Below, in pieces: positions 50,306 through 62,539 of a DNA stretch of 64,000 nucleotides. The DNA comes from Metaphire vulgaris (Eukaryota > Annelida > Clitellata > Crassiclitellata > Megascolecidae). The notes under the pieces are model-generated. The model saw only the letters and a list, made by a program, of their open reading frames with translations, was not told the DNA's origin and made no database searches. The DNA lies in NCBI GenBank assembly GCA_018105865.1, contig CM030837.1, forward strand, positions 246,001-310,000, read 5' to 3'. The number at the start of each line of letters is the position of its first letter. Position 1 is the first letter of the stretch. A program made the position numbers and the translations under genes.

Positions 50306-52774
50306 TTAGATTTCTTTCTTGACTTCGTCCGAGTGTGATGCAACCATGGTAGCAATCATTGCGATTTTCTCTCTCTCAAGCCCGAGCCTTTCCTTCTCAA
50401 TTACCAGCAATTCCTTCTGAACTTGCACTATTTCTGACATCTGCTGCGGGATATCGTGAACCTGTGGACGGACAACTTCAAATTGCTTGGTGGAAGGCGG
50501 TTGAGTGAGGTGATCAGAGACCGATGTCCTGTCGTCCACTGTCTCCGGCTCAGTGCTTTGCCCGACCGGAAGATGAGACACTGTTGAAACTTGTAGATCG
50601 GTTGATAGAGAGGCAACATCTTCATCTACAAATATAGGCATAAATGTTAGCACACTGTCTTCGTTTAATATACAAGTTTTTTGGTACAATAAGATTCAAC
50701 CGTGCCGTTTAAGCATGTATGACCAGAGGCGGCGCTGAGGGGGTGGGTCCGCGGGTTCGAACCCACCCAGCCTCGGGCAGGGCACCCGAGCAAATCGTGC
50801 AAATCCGCAGAAAATTTTTGTTTTTCTTAAGGGGTAGTCTTAGTCGGGTCCTGGTTGTGTAGATTGCATTAGACCCCTCCCAGCCAAAAAACCCAGCGCC
50901 GCCTCTGTGTATGACGACGACCATATGCCAAATGCTTTCCTATGGAAATAAAGCTTTTTTACTATTAAATTTTTACCCTATGGATATGAAAAAGAACGCT
51001 ACATTTTACTTACGCGTAGTTAACGGCGTGTCTATTTGACCGGTTTGGCAGCTGTATTGTTCGTATTGTTCGACGGCAGATCCTCTGACGACACAGACGT
51101 ACGACGTAGCGTTGCTATGAGAAACGGCGTCCAAAGTGAGCGTCGATTTGACGCTGCTGTCTCCAACGATGCACTTGGAGTCTAAGACGTCTTCTTCCTA
51201 CGATCCTCCACTCTACGATGCACTGACCCGTAGCATTCAGTGAACCGCTGTATCCTACTTCGCAGTGCAGCTCCATTGTATTCCACGCTAGGCTTACTTT
51301 GTTGTCGAGATCTTTGTGAATGGAAGACGAGCACTTTGGACCGTCATCTTCAAAACAAAAAACCCAATCGGGCTTTTAAAATGCTGTGCTTCAGTTAATT
51401 AAGCACTAGTATTTTATTTTTTAAAGGCTCTTATTCATTCGCTAATTGACAAAAGTACACCATGTTTTAATAATGAAAAAATAAATTATCAGAGTAATAA
51501 CACGCTCCTATAGCACCGCTTGTAATCAACTAAAGTATCATTCAATGGCACTTGAACCCCACTCACCAGGTGCCAGTTCAATGCCAAATACATCATGAAT
51601 TTTAAACGAGTATTTTTATTTTAAAAAATTCAACGTATGACATGAGTTTGAAAAAACCGAAGTAATGGCGCTTTTAGGCAAACAGTTACACTAAAGAATA
51701 TTTGCCATGTTAGAGACAGTTCGGAAGCAATATCCTATCTACTACGGTTCGGAGTACCGAACACTCTTTATACCTTACAACCATTCTACTCACCTATAAC
51801 AATTAACTCTTTCGGAAGTGTCGCGTCATCGCTACTGTCTATGTTCTGACACTTGTATTGTCCAGCATCTTCTGGCAGTATGTCGGTGATGTTTAGAACC
51901 GAGACAGTTCCGCCTGTCTCTATGGCGATTGTCACGCAGCGGTTAATGTGGTCCTCATTGCAAGCGCTCAGCTCTCGATCACCTTCATCTTCCTCGGGGT
52001 TATAGGATGGCGGGTTGTAAGTCCACACGGGATGCGTTTCTTCTGACTGCACTGGACATCGAAGGGTCACGTGGCTTCCTACTTTGGCCACAACAGTGTC
52101 ATTCGATCGACCAGACGACGCTGCAAATCAAAAGAAGTTTTCGTTTAAAAGACCAGTTTTCGCTTTTAGCATTGATATTATATTTTACTCCGACTTTTGC
52201 GGTTATAATTAGAGGCTCCGGGATACCAACAAAAAATTTTACATGAGGACAGAGAATCATTTCATCAGAGAGAAGCAGGTAGATGCAAAGGATTAAGCAA
52301 CTGACAGAGAATATCGATTGGTTGCAATGTGCGATATCATGATCTCTGGCTCAGACTCCAGTGACCTCAATTGAAACTGCTTTGTCCTCTCTTTCGAATT
52401 TATGACTCTATATTGGAACACGCCGATTTACAAGTTAAATCTCTCATAAATGATCGAACTATTGATCCAGATGCAATAGAACACTCAGTGGGTCAACAAA
52501 TTAAGCGCTCTGTGTGATGTCGTGATATTTTAGTCAATCTGGTATGCAGCAAATGCCTCTGTTGCATAATTGCATAGTCATAATCATATTTAGTCGTTAA
52601 AATTTTACGAATTGCGAGACAAACCAGTAAGAAGTCAATCCAACGCACAAAAAATTCAGCTAATGCAAATATACAGTAGAGTAGTAACTTACCAGGCATA
52701 GGCGCACCAACCACAGATGCCACAGAATGTGATACGAGAAACAAGGATAGCATTCTGCCGATTGAATTGGTCAT
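50306..52774 (-). pseudogene. IgD: two-Ig paralogue with a 2-bp frameshift in the second Ig exon
   Basis: Exons 52774-52693 (signal peptide, MTNSIGRMLSLFLVSHSVAS), 52120-51794 (V-like Ig), 51347-51014 (second Ig) and 50625-50306 (coiled-coil tail, QKELLVIEKERLGLEREK). The second Ig exon is 334 bases, against 336 in IgB: CTTCTTCCTACG at about 51191-51202 replaces CTTCCCTTCCTACG. After GRR the frame leaves the Ig fold and hits a stop within about 80 bases, so the domain and tail would be lost. The V-like domain keeps LRCPV, the tryptophan and DAGQYKC, but the first cysteine of the extra pair is replaced (THPVW) while SACNE remains, and another cysteine appears in NRCVTI. The exon and flanking introns are otherwise nearly identical to IgB. 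It may be a null gene, a truncated secreted form, or an assembly error. Confidence 0.75.
50724..50907. mobile_element. hAT-like MITE in IgD intron 3
   Basis: The inverted ends CAGAGGCGGCGCTG and CAGCGCCGCCTCTG are flanked by TGTATGAC on both sides. Same family as 17097-17308, opposite orientation. Confidence 0.88.
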
Positions 52775-53357
52775 CGTTGAGGTATTCTGTATCTGAATAT
52801 AGAAAACAAAATACTAAGAGCATTAGTTTGCCCATAAGTCCCATTATGGCGCTCTCCTAAATCCGACGTTCTTCTCGTATAGACAAGTATAGCTTTAGAT
52901 GGGACACAATTAGTGAGACAAGCTCCGGCTTAATACGTGCTTTACAGCAGCGTAATAGAAAGTGGCTGGCATTATTATTTCAGAACAACAGTCGCTATCA
53001 TAAACTCCTATAACGGCTGCCAGACACATATGCGCAACAGACGCAGTCGTATACAGTATATCCATACAATAATTCTAATGAGCTAATATGTCAAATGAAA
53101 CGGCTCTGACAATTAACAAATATATCATTGAACTGATATGTGACTGAAGACTTTCTTTACCCACCTGTTAACGAGAAAACTCTCCAAATATGTACGCTGT
53201 CTCGGAACGTTGATTTCTTTCCCGCTCTCTCAACACTAGAATTTCATTCAGTTACTATACTGTACAGTATGTCTCAGCTGAGCTCCTGTTGTCTGTGTTA
53301 ACCGACTGGTGTATTGCTCACACTGTCGTATAGTTCACGAGGATTCCAATGAACATC

Positions 53358-53379
53358 CACGTTTCGTGTCGTTTATATA
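53358..53379 (-). promoter_or_regulatory. IgD core promoter: TATA box plus CACGAAACGTG
   Basis: On the minus strand TATATAA is followed after 4 bases by CACGAAACGTG. A first exon would end at the donor at 53165 (AACAG|GTGGGT) and join the acceptor before 52792, 18 bases upstream of the ATG. Confidence 0.55.
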
Positions 53380-53847
53380 AGAGACGTCGAAGGTTGAATG
53401 ACGCATAGAAAGTGGCTAATTAGGTGCTTAATTGTTGGCAATTTCCCTTCTATCATGGGGGAAAGTTTCAGCTGGATTTTCTGTCGGGAAGTCATTTTCT
53501 CTTCCAAAGACCCGATAATTCCGATAATTATAGTGCCTTGTATAAAAAACAATAAGTGAATTTATATTTTGCCTTTCTATTTATATAATAATTTTAAACT
53601 GTGAATTCCATTCAGTTAGCCGAGCACAATTGACGTAAACATCTAATTTGCGAAAATGTTTTCATCAGTGGGCATAATAATGTGCAGCGAATTGTATTAT
53701 TAACTTAGTCGGGTAATTTGCAATCAGTGGAGATAAAAATTTCGCGATGAGGAAACACATGAATATGAATATGAGCAAATGTAAAAATATTGAATAACCT
53801 TATTTAGGGAAGTATAAATCCTTCTGGATAATTTGCCTGTGGGCCAT

Positions 53848-54178
53848 CAACAAATGACGTAACTCGCTTAGGAGGGGAGGGTCCGGACATTTGTTACGAA
53901 GTGTGACGAAGGTGGGAGGGGGTTCCGCAATTGTGACGTAATGCAGTACTAAATTTTTAATATGCCTTTTTACCTTTTTTGCTTGTCAGGGTATTTGGAG
54001 AGGGGAAAATATAAGGATTAACTTTTTTTCCTTGTCAAGACTTTTCAGAAGACGAAAAGGGGGGTCGTCCCGTTGTTACGTCATGTTTTAGAGGGTCTGA
54101 CTTTTTGTTACGTCGCGTTACGAAGGGGAGGGAGCAAATAAAGTGCCAAATCGCGTTACGTCATTTATGGACGAGCCC
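53848..54178. mobile_element. Inverted-repeat MITE, unassigned family
   Basis: The ends GGGCCATCAACAAATGACGT and ACGTCATTTATGGACGAGCC are inverted repeats. The interior repeats TTACG(T/A) motifs. The target duplication is unclear. Confidence 0.6.
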
Positions 54179-55519
54179 TGCTGTGACTGTTAAAAGTTGC
54201 ACCACTGTGGAGATAAACCCTTTTACGGCGTTGAAAAGTGTCTGTATGCTTTGAAATTCGTCATTAGCTCGTTAACTCTCATACGCAAGCAAAGCTTATC
54301 AAATATGACAATGTCCTGTAGACAGTTTCTGTTTTAACCGAATTCGTGGCTTAGGAATTACACTGTGTAGGCTAGGACTGCTACCTATTGTGTACAGGAA
54401 ATTTTAAACCGCATTTTTTACTTTGAAAAATATTCTGTCGTTTGCGAATTGCTCAAATGTGTCGATTGAGGCTTGATTTCCGTGTAACCTCCTCCTCCTC
54501 CTCCTCCTCCTTCTTCTTCTTCTTTCGTCATCCCTTATCAGGGTTCGATTTGTCCTGATTGAGGGAATGGAGATAAAGTTCGGAGGTGACAGGCAATTAA
54601 ATGAAGTGACATGTTCAAGATAAAGTGCTATCGCAAAATCTTGATTTTCAAAACCTGAAATACTCGATCGTCGTCATTATTTTGCGCATTACTATTAAAG
54701 CTCCTGTTTGACAATAATAGATTCCTTTTCTAATGACCGATGCATGTTCCATTCTGATTACTGTTGTCGATTTTATCAATTAAACTCCGAAGGACCCTAA
54801 CTATTAAGATTCGCCGGGATTGCTTGCTTCTATCAGCAAATGAACATCATCAGATGACGTAGAAGACGAGACGCTGTCTTATCCGCAAGCAGAAGAAATA
54901 ATTTGTTTTTCAAATGCTCTTTTCAGTTTGAAATCGTTCATAAATTTCCAGATTTGCTAATAGGGGTCAGAGTTCAACGAAACAGTGAATTGTGGGGTTT
55001 TCATCTATTTTTAGAACATTCGTAATTGTTTGGTTGCGCTCTTCCAACAATTATAACAGATGGCCTAATTATGTAGATCGTGATCATTACATACACTGTA
55101 GATGGCGATGCACAGCAACCACAGAGGATCGAGGCAAACAGTTTAAGTGGGAGTGTCCGCGTGTGCAAACATAGGGGCTTAGAAAGTCAGAGACGGAAGT
55201 AGGATCGTCGTCTGTTACTTAGACACTTTGACGCGGTGTAAATGCTTTTCTAGAAGTGACAAGTCCTCGGACATGCATAAAATAGACTGGTCTATCTCGG
55301 AGCCTATCTCGAATGCAATCGTCATCTGTCGGCTAATCAAACAAACATTAGCAGTTTGGCTTAATGTAATAATTGGCGTAGATTTGCATCTACCCCGTCC
55401 ATTTGCGGTTTCGCTGAACATTTCGATTGGTTTAATCCAGCGTTAATTTTTCTATCGGTTTCCGAAAAACAGTCTTGCAAATTTTTCCAAAGAGATCTTA
55501 CCATTATCACTTCTGTGCA

Positions 55520-55695
55520 CATGAGCGCCGCCCCCCCCCACATTAGGGCAAGAAGGAGTACTTGCCCTCCTGGAAAATGAAAATACCAATATTTCACATT
55601 GAAATTTGAAAGCCTTGCTAAAATTTTGACCCCGTGACCATTGTGTTAAAATGTGTTTGCGCCCCTCCTGGAAAAAATTTCTGTGGGCGCCCATG
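55520..55695. mobile_element. hAT-like MITE with 8-bp target duplication
   Basis: The ends CATGAGCGCCGCC and GGGCGCCCATG are flanked by TCTGTGCA and TCTGTGTA (one mismatch). Shares its right end with 62414-62539. Confidence 0.75.
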
Positions 55696-57413
55696 TCTGT
55701 GTAGTACACTTCCGTGGACTCTTTCAATTTCGACGTCACAAAATTGCTATCGTATAATTATAGCAAAGTGTTCAATTGGAAAACGCAAATAAGGTTGATA
55801 ATAATGTCGCCTATAATCATTCTCAAGCAATTCGCGCAATTCATTTGCATCCAATTGATATTATTCTGCGCCGAATCGATTACAAGAGACACTCGGGGCA
55901 GAGATCGCGCAACTATTCGCAATCGATGCTCTTCGGTCTTTCGATCGGACGAAACTGTCATCGACTGTCATAAGAGGGAGCAAACAACCACTGTCCTGGT
56001 TTGATTTTCATTGCGAAAACGACGCAGTATTTGCAGACGATTGACCGGGAAAGACAAAGCAGGTGCGCTTTTCGCGCTCTTATTACACATCTGTCTGTCT
56101 GATCCTCTTGTTTCTATGGACAGTGAAGAACGAAATTTAGTCTATTTTACGCGTAAGTTGGAGATCCATTTACAGATAATAATCGATCACCTTGAAGCTC
56201 CGTTAATAAACGAGTTTGATTAAAAATTCTCAATTCTCAAAATGTAAACTTCAAATTTTAATGTTTCTGACGTTGTAACTGTTTAGGCGTGCAAAGAAGC
56301 GGCGATTCAGCTGTTCAACATACATACAGTACATGCATGCATACATAATATTAATGATATACATCTGAGGTGACAATGGTTCAAGAGGTCATGGGTCAAA
56401 TACAGTAGGTCATCAATATCTGATGGGTCATATGGGTCAAGGGTCTTGACCCATTAAACTAAGACTGCTGGTGCATGAAATTGTAAGTTCACATTCTAAG
56501 GCAAATCATCAGTGCATCCATTGCCTAACAATGGCGTTGCTCTTGATGCCTATGGCGTTCTGATTGGTTTTTCTTTTGTCGTATTTTACTGTAGTAGGGT
56601 AAAGGTAGCGATTGAAAACTAAGTCGTCTGCTGGTAGCAGGAGAGAGAGCATAAATCGAATAGAACTCGATGGAAACTTTAGAAGAGGCTATGTATATGA
56701 AAACAGTTATTTTCAAAGCTAAGCGCGGCTTCTATGGAGCCACCTGAAAAATGCCTGTGCTTATGAATCATGTTAAGTTGATAATGATCGCCGATCGATC
56801 GACCTGCTGTCTGCGTCTGAATGGAATCAAAACGCAGAACCAAACGCAGCAACTGAAAGAGTATCTGCCACAGATAACTACACACTCAATTATCTCTTTG
56901 GATTGTCATCGTAGTCATCGTAAATTACGTTATAATATTTGCGCCGTCAAACGTTTTAGATAATCGGCCACATAATTCGGAAGCCTCGCGTCCAGGATGT
57001 AACGCTCTGACCTCATACGCTAAGCAGAATGGAGATAAAAAACCTACACTGGTTATAGGGGGAATGGGAATTCCCTGGTCACCGCTTAATGCCTTTAGAA
57101 AGCAAGGGAAAGGGGAACAGGGAATTTACAATCATTACCACTGCCTCGTATGACTCTCAAATACTGCACTGATCCTCGATATAATATAGTTTATTATGGA
57201 TTGAAGTTTGTTTATCAGAAGACAAGATTTTCTGGAAAACAAATGATATCATCAATCACAAGTACATAAGATCTTTCCGAACATAGGAAGCAATAGGAAA
57301 CATTGTAATATAACAGCGTATGGAAAGTATTTTTATTCTCAGTATGTTTGTCTATGAAAAAGACATTGATTAGAACACTGAAGCAGTACCTGTGGTCTGC
57401 ATCGACATTTCTT

Positions 57414-57555
<142 letters not shown>

Positions 57556-57639
57556 TTACAAAAGAAGAGGTCTACTTGCAATTACTTATTAAGAAATAAT
57601 TACCACGGACTATGGATTTCACCCAGATTGAGCGCTCGT

Positions 57640-57712
57640 GAATAAGCTGGTGCACTGCGTCAAACTTTCGGGCAGCGCTATAGAAATTTCGTGTTTACTT
57701 ACTTACTTACAG
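57640..57712 (+). mobile_element. LINE 3' end
   Basis: GCAGCGCTATAGAAATTTCG is followed by TTTACTTACTTACTTAC, the same terminal block and repeat as the LINE at 40.8 kb. Confidence 0.55.
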
Positions 57713-58244
57713 ACAACATATAGGCCTATATATATGCAGTATGGACTGCCGATGGAACATATCGGGACGCAGCAGCCTCCACGGACAGAACGAGCACCTG
57801 AATGGAGCATGGCGTTCGATTGGTGACATAGTGGGCTTTCATCTTCGGCTTTTGTCGTAAAATATCGATTTAGGACATTTAACCATTTTACTTTTAAAAG
57901 TGTTATATTTGAATACGTATATTTTCCTATTGAGAGCTTAGAATCGGAACTTGTCCATGACATCTCTTAATTTCATGCCAGATGTTGGAACGCATTACAC
58001 GAGAGAGAGAGATCCTCGTCTTATATTCTGTTCACTTTCTTTTACCAAGTGTTTATTCTAGCCACCTAGACATTTGGAGGAGTTTAAAATTTGGGGGGGG
58101 ACAGACATTGGGGAGATCATGCTACTTGCCGAAATGTCAAAATTTTTTTGGGCGGAAATTTCTAACTTTGGGGGTGGAGGAAATTACCCTCAGAGAAGGC
58201 CTATAGAATAAACACTGGTTTTACCTATTTGCAATTTAATACAG

Positions 58245-58441
58245 GTATTGGGAGAAATATCTGTCAATATTGGACAGAATCAGCGCCACCTGGTGACTTC
58301 TTCTCAGCCAAAACTCGTTCACCGCACAGCGACTCAGGGGAACCAGAGGCCGAAGTGTGCAACGAAATTGAAGCTTACTGTTGGAACGTTCAAAGTTTAA
58401 CTTCTGAAGACGTTTCTAGCGCCTTTAGGCTTTATCACTGA
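58245..58441 (+). CDS. Orphan terminal exon candidate
   Basis: A good acceptor (GCAATTTAATACAG) opens a phase-1 frame of 65 residues to a stop: GIGRNICQYWTES, then an acidic Ser/Pro segment (SDSGEPEAEVCNEIE) and SSAFRLYH. Codon use looks coding. No upstream exon was identified, and no domain is recognised. Confidence 0.25.
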
Positions 58442-59333
58442 AATGCGAGCATTTTGAAAGAAGGAAGTTCTCTTTCGCTCGGTGGAAACCATCGAAGGAA
58501 AGCGCTGTAAACGAAGGCAGCCATCATAGACTCTGACCCGTCGAGAGAAATAATTCCGAGCCCATGGTGGCCGGGGGGGGGGGCAGAGCAGTCACGGGCC
58601 CATTTTAAACAAGTTTTTAAGTTTTAATTTTTAGAAAACTTGTCCGCAAAAAGTTCAACAGTTTCCAAAAATATGCTGTGCACATCAAATGTGAAAAGGT
58701 GGCGATGACCTTTTTCAGACTTTTAAGACGTCCGGCGTAGTCCTCCACATTGTTCATAATACATTTATAACATTTGCATGAGGTAACATTATTGCGGACC
58801 CACCCGGGCCCCCTACAGATCGCCGGACCCCTAGGCATTTGCCACCCCTCCTCTCGGGGGGGGGGCATGTAGACTGAAATTGAAGTTTTGCAACTGAAAG
58901 TGGAGGATAACTGATTTATCAGTGACGCCATCTGGCGAATGTTCACTAGGTATGAACAACTACTTTTGGTTCAATCAACATTCGCCGAATAATCTTCAAT
59001 CTGTTACAAACAACTTGAACTTTCGTTTAAATACATTAATTATACTAATAAATTATATTATAATCACGACGAACAGAGTTGCTGCTAATAGACTCGTTTG
59101 TTGTTTCTCAATCATAGAATTCTCCGCTGTTGGCGTTATCACGTGACTCCTGTCAATGAATTTTGACCACCACCCTTAAGTGGAGATAACTGTTCTGTGG
59201 TGAAAGATCCTTTGAAGGAATTCTATTGACAAAAATGCTGACGACGAAAACGACACTATGCACCAACAACGAATGCCATCGGCCAAAATCACAGCCGATG
59301 CTAGGAATTAACACAACGGACGATGGAATCGAA

Positions 59334-61612
59334 TCAAAGACGGTCAGAAATTAAGAGAATCGCTGACAGACAGACAGCCAAATACGAAGGCTTCGTTGAA
59401 ACTCCCGTTGTCCGCGTAAACTTCCCTACTATGGCGGCGTCTGTGACTGGTACTGCTTCCTGAACATTGATGGCAATGGGGAAAATGAGGCAGGTGTGAC
59501 CTTGGAGCGAGCACCTGGCCTCGCATCGGAACCTGCCAGGTGTGCTGAGCGCCATTGTGCTGCCGTTGGACACCGTCTTCGTGTGTTCGTATCCATCTGA
59601 CTGTGTCTTCAATTCCTTCCATTTGTACGAACATGAATCGCTGTTGGTGTTTGCCTCACAGACAACAGTCCACCCTGGATAAGCGGCCGATAGAGTTGGA
59701 GCACTGTGGTTGAACGCATCTGAGTAAAAATGATTAAGACAAAGATAGTTTTCATCAGAAACATCAATTAGGTTTCAAACAAACTCAGCTTTTTATAGAG
59801 CAAACAGCCTATGAATACCACTGAGTTAAAAACTTTTACTACGAGATTCGCTTGCATTGCATTATCACAAATTCCGATCATACTAAAAGAAACAGTCAAA
59901 GTCTCGCATGAAAGTCAATAACGCATTTAGAAATATATCTTAGCCGTTAGATATATTATGTGTGCATTCTAATATCTCAACGTACTGACGAATACGTTTC
60001 ATTACTTCAACTCACACAGGACTCTAACGGGACCCATTCGACAGCTGTGATGTTCGCCGCGATTCGAACATATAAACGTCTTTCCCATCAGCCCCATCAG
60101 CTGAGTGGAAGCGTCGAGATCCAGAGTACAGGTGACTGTACTTGAGTTTCGAAAGCAGGTCGAATTCAAAGAATTCTCTTGTCCTTCGATTCTCCACTGA
60201 AGCAAAGGCCAGGCGCTGGCCTCGTCGTCGTCAGCGCCATGGAACGCTGCGCTGCAGGACAGACGCACGGAGTCTGCACTCAGACGACGACTGCATTCAT
60301 TCGGTCCGACGACTTCACTCAGAGTGACGTTTGACGAACAACGAGGATTATCATCTTCACATCAGAAAGAAGAAACCTTTCACTATCATCGTTATTGCAG
60401 ACGCTAATATAATTATAACGCTAATAATTATAACGCTAATAATTATAACGCTAATAATTATAACGCTAATAATTATAACGCTAATAATTATAACGCTAAT
60501 AATTATAACGCTAATAATTATAACGTTAATAATTATAACGCTAATAATTATAACGCTAATAATTATAACGCTAATAATTATAACGCTAATAATTATAACG
60601 CTAATAATTATAACGCTAATAATTACAACGCTAATAATTATAACGCTAATAATTATAACGCTAATAATTATAACGTTAATAATTATAACGCTAATAATTA
60701 TAACGCTAATAATTATAACGCTAATAATTATAACGCTAATAATTATAACGCTAATAATTATAACGCTAATAATTATAAGCAGCATTTGTTAAGGATTCAA
60801 GTCGACGCTTAATTAACTCGTGTTAGAGTTATGCAGTGACGTTGCTACGTGCTCATTATTTTGGTTACGCTAATATAATATTAATTATTAGAACGCCGCT
60901 TATACAGTATATAGGCCCTAATAGTGAAGCAAGGGTTTGTTGTTAAATGTCCGTTTACCTGTTACAATTAACATTGTCGAATGCAGTGGAGTGGCATCAT
61001 TGGCACCGTCGTTCATACAGAGGTAGGTACCAGCGTCGTTAGCAGTGGCGTTCTGAATGGTGAGCAGGAGAGATGCTCTGTCGCCGGACAATTTGCAGTT
61101 AATCCGTGACTCGTTCTCTTGGACGTTGCTATTGCAGAAACAGACTCTACGGTCACCGTTGCCATGAGGGGACGCCTTTGGAGGCTGGTATTCCCATTCA
61201 GGGCAGCTGTCAGGTGACAATCCTGGAGAGCATTCCAGTTGCTTCGTGTCTCCCACTTTGACTATCGCGATCTTCCGAGGTCCTGATATCATTTTCAAAA
61301 AGTACTTTTAGAAAATTGCATTTCACTGAATTGATTTGTTCTACTCTTCGCTAAGACTTAGATATGCAATCTCATTCAATGCAATGACGCATACATGTAT
61401 ATAGGCATTGGCCATATTAATCAGTGGCATCCTTCGAGTCTTATAACACCAACGCTGATAAAGGTAAATAATTGCGCTATACTGTATGTGGCATTATTGT
61501 ATACGCTATTGTGTAGTTACTATGTCTGTAACTTACCGAAGCTGCTGAAGACAACTGTCACAGATAAGCAGAGGATGAAGAGGAATGCTGTTTCGCTATA
61601 AAACTTCTTCAT
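59334..61612 (-). CDS. IgE: three-Ig surface protein with hydrophobic C-terminus
   Basis: Exons 61612-61537 (signal peptide, MKKFYSETAFLFILCLSVTV), 61282-60959 (V-like Ig), 60354-60016 (second Ig) and 59719-59334 (third Ig plus tail) give 374 residues, phase 1 throughout. The first Ig shows LECSPG, SCPEWEYQ, CFCNSN and DAGTYLC. The second shows PRCSSN, RLSCSA, LLQWRIEG and FICSN. The third has VVCEAN, YKWKEL and FRCEARC. A Thr/Ser stretch follows and then a terminal hydrophobic segment (PSYLAVCLSAILLISDRL), consistent with a GPI-attachment signal. It is the most diverged member and lacks the near-identical second-Ig sequence of IgA-IgD. Intron 2 is mostly a 15-bp minisatellite. A TATA box at 61675-61681 gives a short 5' UTR without an intron. 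Confidence 0.85.
60403..60777. repeat. 15-bp minisatellite in IgE intron 2
   Basis: About 25 units of CGCTAATAATTATAA with rare single-base changes (for example CGTTAAT or TTACAA). It ends about 50 bases from the acceptor of the second Ig exon. Because 15 is a multiple of 3, it stays open in several frames on both strands; this is not coding. Confidence 0.95.
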
Positions 61613-61674
61613 GTTCACAGCAGCATTCGTAACTGCATCTCAAAATGCACAAGTCCAGTTAATTAGCATTGGGT

Positions 61675-61681
61675 CTTATAG
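61675..61681 (-). promoter_or_regulatory. TATA box of IgE
   Basis: CTATAAG on the minus strand, about 65 bases upstream of the ATG at 61612. Confidence 0.45.
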
Positions 61682-61827
61682 ACCCATTAGCCGCTTGTGC
61701 TAAACGCCTAGTGAGACGATTTAGGCGGTCAACTGCTAACGACGGTCTAATTACTCATCGACGTTAATTTCTTTTTAGGCAGAAACAACGAAACACGACA
61801 CAGAAATATTATAAGCCAAACATTTTA

Positions 61828-61975
61828 CAGCAGAACCTCGCTATAAGGCACTCAGCCGTTCTGTAAAACTTAGTGCGTTATATCAGAGGTACGTTATCCA
61901 ATACAGTAGCGCATCACAAATACGTTATATTCGAGTATACGCTGTAACCGAGTCCGTTATAACGAAGCTCTACTG
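61828..61975. mobile_element. pogo/Tigger-like MITE
   Basis: The ends CAGCAGAACCTCGCTATAAG and TTATAACGAAGCTCTACTG are inverted repeats flanked by TA, as in Tigger-type elements. No coding capacity. Confidence 0.75.
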
Positions 61976-62413
61976 TAATTCGAAACATTTAGTGGCAGAA
62001 CGGTGTTAAATCACAAACTCAAGAATAGTCTCTAAGTTTATCTATTGACAAAGTATTGACTATTACTCTTGAGATGGATTACTTAGACTACAATACCAAA
62101 AGTAAAGCGTCAAGTGTAAAATCTCAAACTGTCTGATTCGTCGATAAAAACAAAACAGACTCTAAACTGTCAACACATCTGTCGACACGCAGGGGTCTTT
62201 CATTTGCTAAACGTTCGATGGTTTTGTAGAGAAATTTCCGTGGTTTTCTCTTCTAATAGTCGAACCCAAATAACATTGACACGATGTCTCAACCTGTGTA
62301 CTCATTCAAATAATACGCGTGCAAACAACTGAGACAGTGAAAATCTCCAGTTCCACTATTAGTAATAATAATAGCAGATAGCAAATAGCATAATGACACC
62401 TTCGCCAATTGTT

Positions 62414-62539
62414 CATGGGCGCCCGCAGAAATTTTTCCACGAAGTGGAAACGAGTAACAAGTAATTTTCCTTTTTTCATAACTCCACAATTTTTCCAGGG
62501 GTGCAATTGCACCCCTTGCACCCCTTCTGGACGCCCATG
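62414..62539. mobile_element. hAT-like MITE with 8-bp target duplication
   Basis: The ends CATGGGCGCCCGCAGAAA and TTCTGGACGCCCATG are flanked by CAATTGTT and TAATTGTT (one mismatch). Confidence 0.75.

Noticed and set aside
60331..60792. Long frames coding repeated ITLII or SVIII units
   Set aside because: Entirely produced by the 15-bp minisatellite, open on both strands, and inside an intron of IgE.
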